Positions 20,566-30,456 of a DNA stretch of 64,000 nucleotides are shown piece by piece. The position numbers and the translations under genes are program-made. Numbering within the stretch: the stretch's first letter is position 1; the number at the start of each line of letters is the position of its first letter. The stretch spans positions 2,170,001 through 2,234,000 of the forward strand of contig NZ_CP087138.1 of NCBI RefSeq assembly GCF_021650705.1, in the 5' to 3' direction. Under the pieces are notes generated by a model. It searched no databases and was not told where the DNA came from. It was given only the letters and a program-made list of their open reading frames with translations. This DNA is from Pseudomonas sp. KNUC1026. Lineage in GTDB: Bacteria > Pseudomonadota > Gammaproteobacteria > Pseudomonadales > Pseudomonadaceae.

Positions 20566-21873
20566 GCCCGTTCCCGCCAGCCAGCAGCGCGGCCAGCGTT
20601 GCGCGCAGTTTGCCTGGTTTGGCGGGTTTGTTGAGCTGCGGCGCGCCCAGCGTGCGCATCGCCTGCCGGCAGGCATCGCTACGGTCAGCAGTAATGAACA
20701 GCGCTGCCAGGCCCTGCCCCATGCCTGGCGCAGGGTTACCAGCAGCTCGGTGCCAAGCCTGCCATGGTCCAGGTGATAGTCGATTATCACCACTTGCGCT
20801 GGCGGGCCCGCCAAGGCGCTTTGTTCATCGAGTGCAGTGCGTACCTGGCACCCCCACTGTGAAAGCAGCGCAGCCATGCTTTCCAGAATCGCCGGTTCGT
20901 TGTCTATCACCAATACCGACGCACCGTGCAATGGGTCGAACGACATCGGCAAGCCAGGCGACCTCGCTATCGGTACCAGCGCCTGCGTCGAGACGGGCAG
21001 TTGCACACTGAACACCGAGCCTTTCCCGACGCAAGACCTTACCCCGAGCGGATGGCCCAGGATACCGGCCATGCGTTCGACGATCGCCAGGCCCAGCCCG
21101 ACCCCCTGCCGATCGGCGGCGCGCCCGTTGTCGAGCTGGCGGAACGCCTGAAATATCACCTGTTGCTGATCCTCGGAATGCCACAACCGCTGTCCCAGAC
21201 CTGCAACAGAACATGCCCGCTGCGCCGCCTGAGGCTCACCAGCACAGCGCCAGTCGCGGTATAGCGGCAGGCATTGCTGATCAGGTTGCGCACGATGCGC
21301 GCAAGCAGATGGGCATCGGTTTCCACGACCGCATCGAAGTGGGCACGGCAGCGAATCTTCAACCCCTTTGCCGCCGCCACCGGCTCGAACTCAGCAGCCA
21401 TCGACGGCAGCCACTGATGCAAGGCCAGCGGCGCAAGGCTGGGCACCACGGCGTCCTGGTCGAGCCGGGCGATGTCGAGCAGGTCACTGAGCAGTTGCTC
21501 TGCACCTTCCAGCGCCAGATGGCTGCGCTCCACCAGGTGTGCTTCGACAGCCGGCAGGCTGCGCTCGCGCAGGTCGCGATCGACAGCCGCGCGGCATTGA
21601 GCGGCTGGAGCAGGTCGTGGCTGGCGGCGGCCAGGTATTTATCCTTGCTGCGGTTCGCAGCTTCGGCGGCATCGCGCGCCAACCGCAGTTGTTCGGTGCG
21701 CTCCAGCACCCTGCGCTCCAGCTCATCATTGAGCTGGCGGTAGCGATTGCGTTCGGTCTCAAGCTCTTCAAGGCGCCCACCAGCTCGGCGTAGTGGTGCT
21801 TGCGCATGGAGTGGTTGCCCAGGCCCAGCAATCCCTCGAGCGATGCGCTGTCGGGTTCAGAGGGCTTCGCCAA
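20543..21873 (-). CDS. ErcS-like hybrid sensor histidine kinase, interrupted frame
   Basis: Joined across four lost bases (near 21773, 21580, 21175 and in the C-run 20717-20720) this gene gives about 444 residues: a short N-terminus with the SLEGLLGLGNHS motif, a coiled coil (RLEELETERNRYRQLN), HisKA with the histidine in AASHDLLQPLNAARLS, HATPase (NLISNACRYT, WDSGCGIP, GVGLGLAIVERM) and a receiver domain (VLVIDNEP, aspartate in VVIIDYHLD, LNKPAKPGKL). It overlaps the end of ercA, and a TTG at 21873 is the most upstream start that keeps the family N-terminus. In pseudomonads ErcA/ErcS-type pairs help control ethanol oxidation; this role is inferred. No PAS domain is present. Confidence 0.78.
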
Positions 21874-23020
21874 ACACCACCTCCACGTCGCGCTGGTTGG
21901 AATGCCGTGGGTTGGTGAGGATGCACGGGTCACCCATGGCGTGAGCCGACAGAAACGGAATGTCCGACGAACCCACCCCATGCCCTCCGAGTGTTTCGTG
22001 AAAGCCCACTGCGCGCTTGAGGGCGATCAGGTGCTGTACCAGGCGCTCGCGCACCTGCCCGGCATTGAGGCCGCGGCAGTCGATGCCGAAGGTTTCGGCG
22101 ATTACCCTGAAACGCTCGGGCGCCGCGCTGTAGTTGAAGGCGACCACATGTTCGATCAATACCGCGTTGCACAAGCCGTGGGGCAAGTCGAGAAACCCGC
22201 CCAGGCTGTGCGACATGGCATGCACCGCGCCGAGGATGGCATTGGAAAATGCAAGCCCGGCCTGCATGCTGCCCAGCATGACCTTTTCGCGTAGCGCAAT
22301 GTCGGTAGGGTTGGCGATCATCGGCACCAGGTGCCCGTTGATCAGGCGCATGGCTTCCAGAGCATGCGGGTCGGTCAAGGGCCCGTTACCGGTGGAGACG
22401 AACGCCTCGATGGCATGTACCAGTGCGTCGATGCCGGTACAGGCAGAGAGAAACGGGTCCATGCTGGCAGTGGTTTCCGGATCGATGAGCGCCACATCAG
22501 GCACCACGGCCTTGCTGACAATGGAAAATTTCATCCGCTCACGCTGATCGGAGATGATCACGAACTGCGAAACGTCCGCCGAGGTGCCCGCCGTAGTAGG
22601 GATCAGGATCAGGGGCGGGCTGGGCGTGCGCAGTGTGTCCACACCTTCGAATTCCAGGATGTTGCGCCCGTGGGCGGCGACGATGCCGATCGCCTTGGCG
22701 CAGTCCATCGGGCTGCCGCCACCAATGGCCACGATCACGTCACATTGCTGTTCGTGATAGAACTCCGCCCCCGCCATGACCTCTTCGACCCGCGGGTTGG
22801 GCGACACTGCACTGAACAGGCTCCAGGCCAGGCCCTGAGCGTCGAAACTGGCCTGCACATCGGCTACCCAACCGGCGGCGATCACACCGGGGTCACTGAC
22901 CAGCAACACCCGCCGTGCCCCGAAGTGCCGAGCATAATGGGCCGCACTGTGACGGCTGCCAGCACCGAAGATGATTTCGGGTGAAACGAACTTGCGCAGC
23001 GCGCTCAAGGAGGCGGTCAT
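21857..23020 (-). CDS. ercA: Iron-containing alcohol dehydrogenase, ErcA-like
   Basis: A 387-residue group III Fe-dependent alcohol dehydrogenase. It shows the NAD-binding IGGGSPMDCAKAIG, TTAGTSADVSQF, and metal-binding histidines in GAVHAMSHSLGGFLDLPHGLCNAVLIEHV. The length and the overlapping histidine kinase gene match ErcA of Pseudomonas, a protein needed for regulation of the ethanol oxidation system rather than a main catabolic enzyme. The frame is intact. The symbol rests on family and context, not on a database search. Confidence 0.8.
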   Translation of the reverse strand: MTASLSALRKFVSPEIIFGAGSRHSAAHYARHFGARRVLLVSDPGVIAAGWVADVQASFDAQGLAWSLFSAVSPNPRVEEVMAGAEFYHEQQCDVIVAIGGGSPMDCAKAIGIVAAHGRNILEFEGVDTLRTPSPPLILIPTTAGTSADVSQFVIISDQRERMKFSIVSKAVVPDVALIDPETTASMDPFLSACTGIDALVHAIEAFVSTGNGPLTDPHALEAMRLINGHLVPMIANPTDIALREKVMLGSMQAGLAFSNAILGAVHAMSHSLGGFLDLPHGLCNAVLIEHVVAFNYSAAPERFRVIAETFGIDCRGLNAGQVRERLVQHLIALKRAVGFHETLGGHGVGSSDIPFLSAHAMGDPCILTNPRHSNQRDVEVVFGEAL

Positions 23021-23058
23021 GGCAGGGCCTTGTTCTTATGCATTTTGCGCGCAGGGTA

Positions 23059-24615
23059 TCACGCCCCGCCCCTCTGCGCCGGGACCCGGTGCTCGCGGCA
23101 GAACGCCAGAAACTGCTGCGCCGGCAGCGCCTTGGCATACAGCCAGCCCTGAACGTAATCGACCTCGCGCGCGCGCAGGTAATCGGCTTGTGCAACGGTT
23201 TCGACCCCTTCGGCGACAATGCGCAAGCCCAGTTCGCGAGCCATGTCGATGATGTGATCGGTGACCGCGCTGGTGGGGGCATCGGCACCGAGCGTGTCGA
23301 TGAAGGCTTTGTCGATCTTCAGCACATCCAGCGGCAGGCCTTGCAGGTATTGAAGGCTCGAATAGCCGGTGCCGAAGTCATCGATGGCCACCCGGTGGCC
23401 CGCGGCTCGGGCAGTTTCGATGGTTTGCCGGGCACGGTCGATGTCCATGAAGCCCCGCTCGGTCGCCTCGAGCCACAGCTGCTCAGCTGCGATGCCCGTA
23501 CCCTCCAGCACGCGGGCGACCACGGGCAGCACCCGCCCGCTTTTGAGGTCTTCTGCGCACAGGTTCACGGCAACGTGCAACTGGGGGTCGCTACGCAACA
23601 GGGCGCCGAGTTCGTCGACCACGGCCTCCAGCACCAGATCGGTGATCGGCTGGATCAGGCCGCTTTCTTCAGCCAGGGGAATGAACAGATCCGGGCGAAC
23701 CATGCTGCCATCGGGGCGGCGCCAGCGCACAAGGGCTTCGGCCCCGGCACACCCGCCACTGGCGAGGTGCATGATGGGCTGGTAATGCACCTCGAACTCA
23801 CGCTGGCGCACCGCAATCTGCAGCTCTCCCAGCGGCGACAGCCGCCGCCGGCACAGCGCTATCACCAACCCCACCAGCCCTGCGCCGCAGGCCAGGGCCA
23901 ACGGCAGCAGCCAGAGCATCTGAGTAGTGAACACAGCAGCAGGCGCCTGCGGGCCTGCCACCACGGCTTGCCAGCCCGGGGCTGCCGCCTGTTCTGCCAG
24001 CAGGCCGGCGGGCGCCTCGCCCCCCTCGGCCAGAACCGCCAACAGCCGACTGTCGGCGCCATCGTTATGGGCCAATAAGGTGCCGTTGGCGCCCAGAAGG
24101 CCGATCTGCATCGGCGACTCGGTCAGCACATCCGCCAGGCGCGACGAAATGATCAGTGCGTTGTAGTCGCCCTGCTGCAAACCCACCATGGCAGTGCCTT
24201 GGCCGACCAGTGGATGAACCGAGGTGAACACTTCAGTGCCATTGGCGAGGCGATAATCGCCGGCACCTTGCAGTACCACCTGGTTCACCGTACCCCAAGA
24301 GCTGCAGCGCAGGCGCCCATCCTGAAAGTAACCGATCTCTTCGATGAACCGAGTATTGGCAGTGAGCGCCTGCATCTGCGCGATGTGCCCGGCGCTGCAA
24401 GGCACCTCATAGCTCTGCTGCATCGTGGCAAGGGCCTGTTGCGCACCCTCGAACGATAACTGCGCCCGCTGGATCGCCCATTGCGCAGTGGCCTGCAACC
24501 GCATGCGCGCCTCGCGCTGGGCGCCCTGCCAGGCCAGCCAGCCGGCCAGCACCAAGGGCAGCGTGGCGGCGGCCACTGCCGCCAGGCAACTGATCAGAAC
24601 TATGCGTTTGCGCAT
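23059..24615 (-). CDS. CSS-motif EAL cyclic-di-GMP phosphodiesterase
   Basis: A 518-residue membrane-bound c-di-GMP phosphodiesterase. Two membrane spans (about 7-28 and 235-255) flank a periplasmic CSS domain with the RCSSWG motif (cysteine 104) and a second conserved cysteine at 73. These could form a redox-sensitive disulfide as known for PdeC-type enzymes. The cytoplasmic EAL domain is complete: GAEALVRW, VNLCAEDL, LEATERG, AIDDFGTGYSSL, LKIDKAFID, VAEGVET and VQGWLYAKAL. ATG 24615 starts just before the first membrane span; the further upstream start at 24678 would add an unlikely hydrophilic leader. Confidence 0.93.
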   Translation of the reverse strand: MRKRIVLISCLAAVAAATLPLVLAGWLAWQGAQREARMRLQATAQWAIQRAQLSFEGAQQALATMQQSYEVPCSAGHIAQMQALTANTRFIEEIGYFQDGRLRCSSWGTVNQVVLQGAGDYRLANGTEVFTSVHPLVGQGTAMVGLQQGDYNALIISSRLADVLTESPMQIGLLGANGTLLAHNDGADSRLLAVLAEGGEAPAGLLAEQAAAPGWQAVVAGPQAPAAVFTTQMLWLLPLALACGAGLVGLVIALCRRRLSPLGELQIAVRQREFEVHYQPIMHLASGGCAGAEALVRWRRPDGSMVRPDLFIPLAEESGLIQPITDLVLEAVVDELGALLRSDPQLHVAVNLCAEDLKSGRVLPVVARVLEGTGIAAEQLWLEATERGFMDIDRARQTIETARAAGHRVAIDDFGTGYSSLQYLQGLPLDVLKIDKAFIDTLGADAPTSAVTDHIIDMARELGLRIVAEGVETVAQADYLRAREVDYVQGWLYAKALPAQQFLAFCREHRVPAQRGGA

Positions 24616-24788
24616 CACGGGCAGGGTCCTTTGCGTGCGTTCGGTCACAAGCCTATGCCTGGATCGCTCACCTGCCAACCATCGCCATGGCGTTTTTCAA
24701 TAGGGTCGATGGCGTAATTCGATGTGCGCCATTTCAAGCCTTGGCCGATGCTTTCACCGCGCTCCCCACAACAAGATCGGTGCCCACC

Positions 24789-25232
24789 ATGAAGACTGTT
24801 TTGCAACTGCTCAAGGAAAAACCTGAAAGCCACCAGGCTGTGCTTACCATCGGGCCCGATCAGTCCGTGCTCGATGCCTTGCGCCTGATGGCGCAGATCA
24901 ACGTGGGCGCCCTGCCTGTGGTCGAACAGGGGCAAGTGGTGGGTGTGGTCAGCGAACGGGACTATGCGCGCAAGATGGTGCTGCTGGGGCGGTCATCGGC
25001 GGGCACACCGGTGCGTTCGATCATGAACGCACCGGTCATTACCGTTGGGCCCGGGGAAACCCTTGAGCGCTGCATGAACATCATGACCGACAGCCACCTG
25101 CGTCACTTGCCGGTCGTGGAAAGGGGTGAGTTGATAGGCCTGCTGTCGATCGGTGACCTGGTCAAGGCAGCCATCGCGGAGCAGGCGCAATTGATCGGGC
25201 AACTGGAACAGTACATCCGCGGGGAGCACTGA
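24789..25232 (+). CDS. CBS-domain protein
   Basis: A 147-residue protein made of a tandem pair of CBS domains (about 10-65 and 75-130), which bind adenine nucleotides such as AMP, ATP or NADH. The pattern SVLDALRLMAQINVGALPVVEQGQVVGVVSERDYARKM is followed by the second repeat MNIMTDSHLRHLPVVERGELIGLLSIGDLVKA. Stand-alone CBS pairs of this kind are common in proteobacteria and act as energy sensors with unknown partners. Confidence 0.93.
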   Translation: MKTVLQLLKEKPESHQAVLTIGPDQSVLDALRLMAQINVGALPVVEQGQVVGVVSERDYARKMVLLGRSSAGTPVRSIMNAPVITVGPGETLERCMNIMTDSHLRHLPVVERGELIGLLSIGDLVKAAIAEQAQLIGQLEQYIRGEH

Positions 25233-25253
25233 TCCAGTTGCCGCAGGCGGTTT

Positions 25254-28200
25254 TCAGCGCGTCCACCATTGTTGAACGCAGTGCTGAGTGAGCGCCCAGC
25301 CCAGCGCTTCGAACGCCGCCTCCCTGGCGCCTGCAAGCCCCCGATACAGTGCGTTGTACTGGCCTTCGCTCAAATGCACAGGCCCTCGGTCATCCGGCCA
25401 TTGAATATCGGCTATCACAGCGCCCTGCGAGGTGCTTGTCTGGTTCTCGGCCGCTATGCCACCGGCAGCGGCCTGGCGCAAGCTCGCAAGTTGCTCATCG
25501 GTCAAGCCGTCCGTGGCGACCTGCTCAAGGTTTGAAGCGGCATCCTCGGCCCAATCCTGCAGGCGGTCCCACAGTGCCTCGGCCTGTTGCCACTGCGGGA
25601 CACCGTAGCGCAGGTAAGGCTCCCAACTGCGGCTCAGGCTCGCAATGCTGCGCAACGGGTTGGTGTCGCCGCTTGAGGGTGAACGGCCCACCAGCTCGCG
25701 GGAAAATGCCAATGCTGTCGTTTGATGGCTGTAGAGGTGATCCAGCAGGGGGTTGAACGCGTCGGGGGTACCCATGCGAATGCTCAATGACGGAAGAAAT
25801 GCGCCAATCTCCAAAGCGGTCCACCAAGTCCATTCGTGGAGGTTGTTCGGGTCGCTGAGGTCGAACAGCGGATTGGCTACCGCATTGGCGAACACCCGCT
25901 CGCGCAAAGCGCCCAGACGCGCCTGAAACTCCTCGTCAGCCATACCCTGGCGCGCCAGGTGATAAACCGAGGTGCGTGCTTCGGCCTGGCGGATCATGCT
26001 TTCTCGATCAGCAGCCCCCACCGCATTGCCCAACGCTTCGTCCGCCACGATGGCCGTTGCATCGAACAGGGCAGCGAGGGCATCCTCCAGCCAATCTACA
26101 GCCTCCCCTCGTTCCAGAAGCCGCGTGGCACATTCACTGAACACCTCCAGCGTCCGGTCTGCGGCCCGGCTGCGCTCGCGAAAACGCTCCACTGCCCGCA
26201 CCAGCCTGGGCTCGTTGGCGAACCATTGATCAGGCTGGTGCATGCAGGCGATCCCTGACTGCCTCAGCGACTCGGCGGCTGTGTCAGGTGAAACGGTTGT
26301 CGTCCAGATTCAGCGTTACCTCCACACCCACCAGGCGCCGGGCAGTGGTCAGCTCGGCCAGCGCACCGGGCTCGGCGATCAGATTGTCGCTCAGGTCGAT
26401 ATCCACGGTGCCCTGGGCTGTCGACCGAATGAGCTGGTAGACCGCTTCAGGCACATGGGGCAAGCCATTGTCGGAAAGATCGAGCGATATCAGGCTCGGT
26501 GGCGCCTCGAAGTGCGGCGCTTGCACAAACCGATTACGCGCCAGCGAAAGATGGCGCAAGTGGGTGAATGGCGCGATGACCTGCTGCACCTGTTCGGCAC
26601 GCAAGCCGGTATGGTCAAGAGACAGTCCCTGCAAATGAGGCATGGCCGCGAGCTGGGCCAACTGCGCATCGCTCAGCCTGTTGTCATCCAGCGACAGCGA
26701 GCGCAGGCTGCCCAGGCGCTGCACGGCACGCAGTGGCTCGAGCGCACCGGTTGCGATGCTGCCGGAGAGATTCAGATTGCCTATCGGCGATATACCTTGT
26801 GCCGGCGCCAGCGCGGCGAATGCCTGCGGTGTATCGGCCAAGGGAAGATCACGCAGGGAGAGAAAGCGCAGGCGCTGCAAGCTCGACAACCCCTCGGGCA
26901 GTGCCGTCAGCCGGTTGTCGCCCAGGTAAAGGCTGACGATGTTCTCGAAACAGGCGAGGAAGTAGCCGTCCACCTGAGCCAGTTGCATACCGTTGAGCCG
27001 CAGTTCGCTGACATGGTCGAACCGGCCGATCACCACGGGCAGGCGCCCGATGGCCAGACCACTCAGATCGAGCCGAGTGCTGCCATCAGCGGCACGCACT
27101 TCACGCTGCCAGGCACGCAACAGGCGATTGGCGAACGCTCGGCGATGGTCGGCAAGCGCTGCCAATGCCATGGCGCTGGGCGCGCCGTCCTCGTTACGCA
27201 GGGCCGCAGAACCAACCTCCGGCAAATGGGCCAGCGCAGTGAGCTCGTCCTCATGCCTGATGCCACTGGCGCGCCATTCGTCCAGCGCGCGGCGCAGTAC
27301 GCGAAAGTCTTGCTCAAGTGCGGTGATTTCCAGCTCTGCGCCACGATCACTGCCCCGGAGCTGATCAAGCAGCTCGAGCAACTGGTTTTCCGGCAGGCTG
27401 GGATAAAGCGCCCGCAGCCGCTCGCCGTGCGCACTCAGCCAGGCGTCGGCCGGCGCGGCCGCTGAGCGCATAACCCACCTGCTCCCCATGGCGCCGGGGG
27501 CGGTTGAAACGTTCCGGCCGAGGCCGCAGCCCCAGGTCACGCCGGGCGGCGGCCGGGTTGCGCACAGCCTCGGCGGCCGCCTGCTCGCGTATCTGCCCGA
27601 TAGCAACGTCGTTATCGGCAGCCCAGCGCTCACGCGCCCGGGCAGGCAACGCATCGAGCAGCAGTTGCTCCAGCGGCACAGGCATGTTCGGCACAGTACC
27701 GCTGGCCAGCACATAACCGTGCTCGGCCGGCTGCACCCGCCGTGAAGGAGCCGCGCTATCCCCACGTCGCACCGGCCGCTCGTGCCCCTCCAGCTCGATG
27801 CGCAGTTCTCCGGGCCAGGCACCCAGCCGCTGAGCTGCTCCTATCAGCAAAAGGTCGCGGTCCTGTGTCGGAAGGCCCCGCTCCAGAGCCAACACCGCTC
27901 GGGCCGTTCTCACCAACCGCAGCGCCTGGGCAGCGGCACCCGCCAGCGAGGCCGGCACGCGGCCGCTCACCAGACGCGCACGCTCCACTGCCGAAGCATC
28001 CCTGACGATCTGCTCCGCGAACACGGCAGGCAAGGCGGGAAACTGACTCAGCAGTGGCTGCGTCAAGGGTTGGCAGGTCGTTGCACGGCCTTGGCCACGC
28101 AGCGCCTCAAGCCGCTCGTGCAGTGGCTGCCCACTTGCAACCTCGAGCCCCTGGGCCTGCTCGAGCAACCAGGCGAGGCTCGCCGGTAACGGCGTGCCGT

Positions 28201-29935
28201 TGAGCACGGCATAGCGCAGCTGTTCATCGCTCACCTGTGCCAACGCCTGCAGCCGCATCAGGCGCTCATCGCTCAGCGTTGCAGGTGCATGTTCCAGTGC
28301 CCGCAGCAGCCTGGCACCGGACCATTGCCGAGGAGAGTCATGAACCCAGCACCACTTCCCGTTGGGCAAACGCTCAAGGGTGGGCACCTGCAAGCGGTTA
28401 CCCGGCGGGGCTTTGATCGTTGGGTGCCCCTGCTGCAGATCGACGGGGTACGGCCGCTCATCGATCACCACCCACTGCTGCGCCCCGAGCCGATAGACGC
28501 CATCGCTTCCCCGTTCCGCCTCGGGCGGCAGCGGATGCCCTTGCTGGAACGCTTCGGTATGGCCGCTGAACTGCGGGCCGGCTGTCATGTATTCCAGTGC
28601 AGCACCAGCGCCGGCCTGTGCGATCGCCTGGAGCGCACCGAACAGTTCACCCACCGCCTGATCAATCTCGTGTTCCTCAAGCAGATGGATACCGTTGTAG
28701 ACCTGCGAAACGAAACCGTAGCTGCCTGCCAGCATGGCCGCGCCGCCGAGCAAGGTAGAACCTGGGACCAGCATCGCGAAACCGAACAACACTTGCTGGC
28801 CGATCGACCAGTACTGCTGCCAGGCAGCCAGCATTCGCTCGGTGTCGTAAACCGCAGTGGGCACCGCCACCTGCAGGGCATGCCTGCGTACGCTTTCACG
28901 CCATTGGGTAAAACGTGCAGCGAGGCTGGCCTGCCCCAGGTCAGGCAGGGTTACCGCGCGGCGGATCCCGGCGCTGTCACCTTCGGACAGTGCCTTGAGC
29001 AGCATCAGGCGTTCGTGAATGGGCAACTTGCGCGCCACGCACTCACGTACAGCGGGTGCAGCCATGCGTTCGAGCAGGCCATCAGCGGCTGCCCTCAGGC
29101 TTGGGTATTCCATCAATGGGCTGTCGGGGGCTCCGGGCACATAGAGCAGCACAGGGTGAACGCCGGCTTCATCTGCCTGGGTGCGCGTAACGACCAGACA
29201 CCCCTGCACCGGCACCTGCCGATACCAGAGCCCCTGCAGCGTAGCGCTCACCACTCGCCCCTGGCGCGGTGGGACGCCGACGTTACCCAGCATCGCGTAG
29301 CCGTCTTCGCTAACCGCGCCCTTGAGCAAGGCCTCGAGAGCGTCGTAGCGCAGAGCTCCAAGGTCACTGGCCTGCCAAGCGGCTTCAAGCGTTTCGCAAG
29401 AGAGTGCCTGGCTGAGGTAGCCCTGGTAGCGCTGGCCCACATCCAGCGTGCGAACCGCCTGGAAAAAGCGCTCGAAGGGGAAACCAGTTACCCCGTCAAG
29501 GTGGTATTGCTGGCGGTCGAGATCATAGCCAGTGGCCGATGGAAAATTGACCACCGCAGCCTCCAGGAGGCTGCGCGACAGGCGCTGGTGATAACCCCGC
29601 GCCCCGCCTTCGGGCAATCGCACAGGGTTCACGATATTTGGCCCGACAGCGAAGTCATTCTCCTCGGGCACATACCAGGTGCAATGAAACCTGGGCACGA
29701 ACGGGTTGATGCCTGGGTGGCCCAGTTCAGCGAGCAGGGGTTCGAGCAGCGGCAGTGCGAAGTCTTTCAGGCTTTGCAGCGGCGCCAGCGCCGCTCGCAA
29801 GCGGCGTGCTTGCCGGTTGCTTTCCAACCATCGAGCCTTGAGTTCATCGCGGTCGGGCTGGCTTGCCTGAACCAGCCATAGGGGTGCCTGCAAGGCGGGC
29901 TCGGCAGCAGGGCGTTCATCGAGATCAAGGGGCAT
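25254..29935 (-). CDS. Giant DUF6543-like / LRR toxin-type protein (copy 2), interrupted frame
   Basis: About 1560 residues once two frame breaks are bridged. Layout matches copy 1: DUF6543-like N-terminus (LWLVQASQPDRDELKARWLE; LQSLKDFALPLLEPLLAELG), hydrophobic segment at about 385-415 (GFAMLVPGSTLLGGAAML, GFVSQVYNGIHLLEEHEID), leucine-rich repeats at about 955-1217 (VSLYLGDNRLTALPEGL, RSLSLDDNRLSDAQL, ISLDLSDNGLPHVP), then a C-terminal domain sharing with copy 1 the D-N-[ ]-L-[ ]-G-W-L-RAV pattern, WEPYLRYGVPQW, and LSEGQYNALYRG. Breaks lie near 27458 and 26275; the latter creates a false stop at 26284. ATG 29935 has GGAGAG upstream. No NEL cysteine motif is seen. A secreted or delivered effector role is inferred. 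Confidence 0.75.
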
Positions 29936-30035
29936 GGGGGCTCTCCGGGTTGAGGAAGCCCGCCACCTTGCCCAGCCGAGCACAAGGCCCGACGGTATTT
30001 ATCTAGCGCGAGTGCAGCGCGCGCCCTGAATGAAA

Positions 30036-30056
30036 AAGGAGCCTTGGCGGCTCCTT
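30036..30056 (-). terminator. Rho-independent terminator after the lipoprotein gene
   Basis: An 8-base stem (AAGGAGCC with GGCTCCTT) around a five-base loop, followed on the minus strand by a run of T, lies 6 bases beyond the lipoprotein stop. Confidence 0.8.
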
Positions 30057-30061
30057 GACTA

Positions 30062-30400
30062 CTACTGACAGGCTTTGGCCATCTCGACCCAGGCCGTCGA
30101 CTCACGCCACTGCTGAGGCAGAAACAACTGCACCTTGGAGCCTGAACCGTCGCGGTCGACGCTGGTGCTTGCCAAGGCCTGAGTGAAACCGGCACTGGCC
30201 ACCAGGCGCACGCCGCTGTCGGTCACATCCTGGCGCGCCTGCGGGCGCCAGGTTTGCCATTTGGGCAGCAGGCACTGCGCGTACTGCTCCGGCGACTTGT
30301 TCGAGGTGCCCGACCAGGTCGGCCCGTTTTCATCCTGCGGCTGGCTCGAACAGCCAGCCAGCAGCCCTGCCACGATCAACCCTATTGCCCTGCGCTTCAT
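30062..30400 (-). CDS. Small lipoprotein, hypothetical
   Basis: A 112-residue protein with a lipoprotein signal peptide: a basic start MKRRAIGLIV, hydrophobic core and lipobox LLAGC with the lipidated cysteine at residue 17, followed by a serine-rich linker. The mature part has CLLPKWQTWRPQARQDVTD and LFLPQQWRESTAWVEMAKACQ. It likely sits in the outer membrane or periplasmic face. No family could be named. A terminator follows closely, and the OprD gene lies 57 bases upstream on the same strand. Confidence 0.75.
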   Translation of the reverse strand: MKRRAIGLIVAGLLAGCSSQPQDENGPTWSGTSNKSPEQYAQCLLPKWQTWRPQARQDVTDSGVRLVASAGFTQALASTSVDRDGSGSKVQLFLPQQWRESTAWVEMAKACQ

Positions 30401-30456
30401 ACCTGTCCCTCGGTGGTGGTGGTCGTGGCCACTGTAACAGGGCGTGACGGAGTTGT

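Noticed and set aside
28289..29881. A 530-codon plus-strand frame
   Set aside because: Antisense to the giant LRR gene copy 2, with shadow-like composition and no ribosome-binding site.
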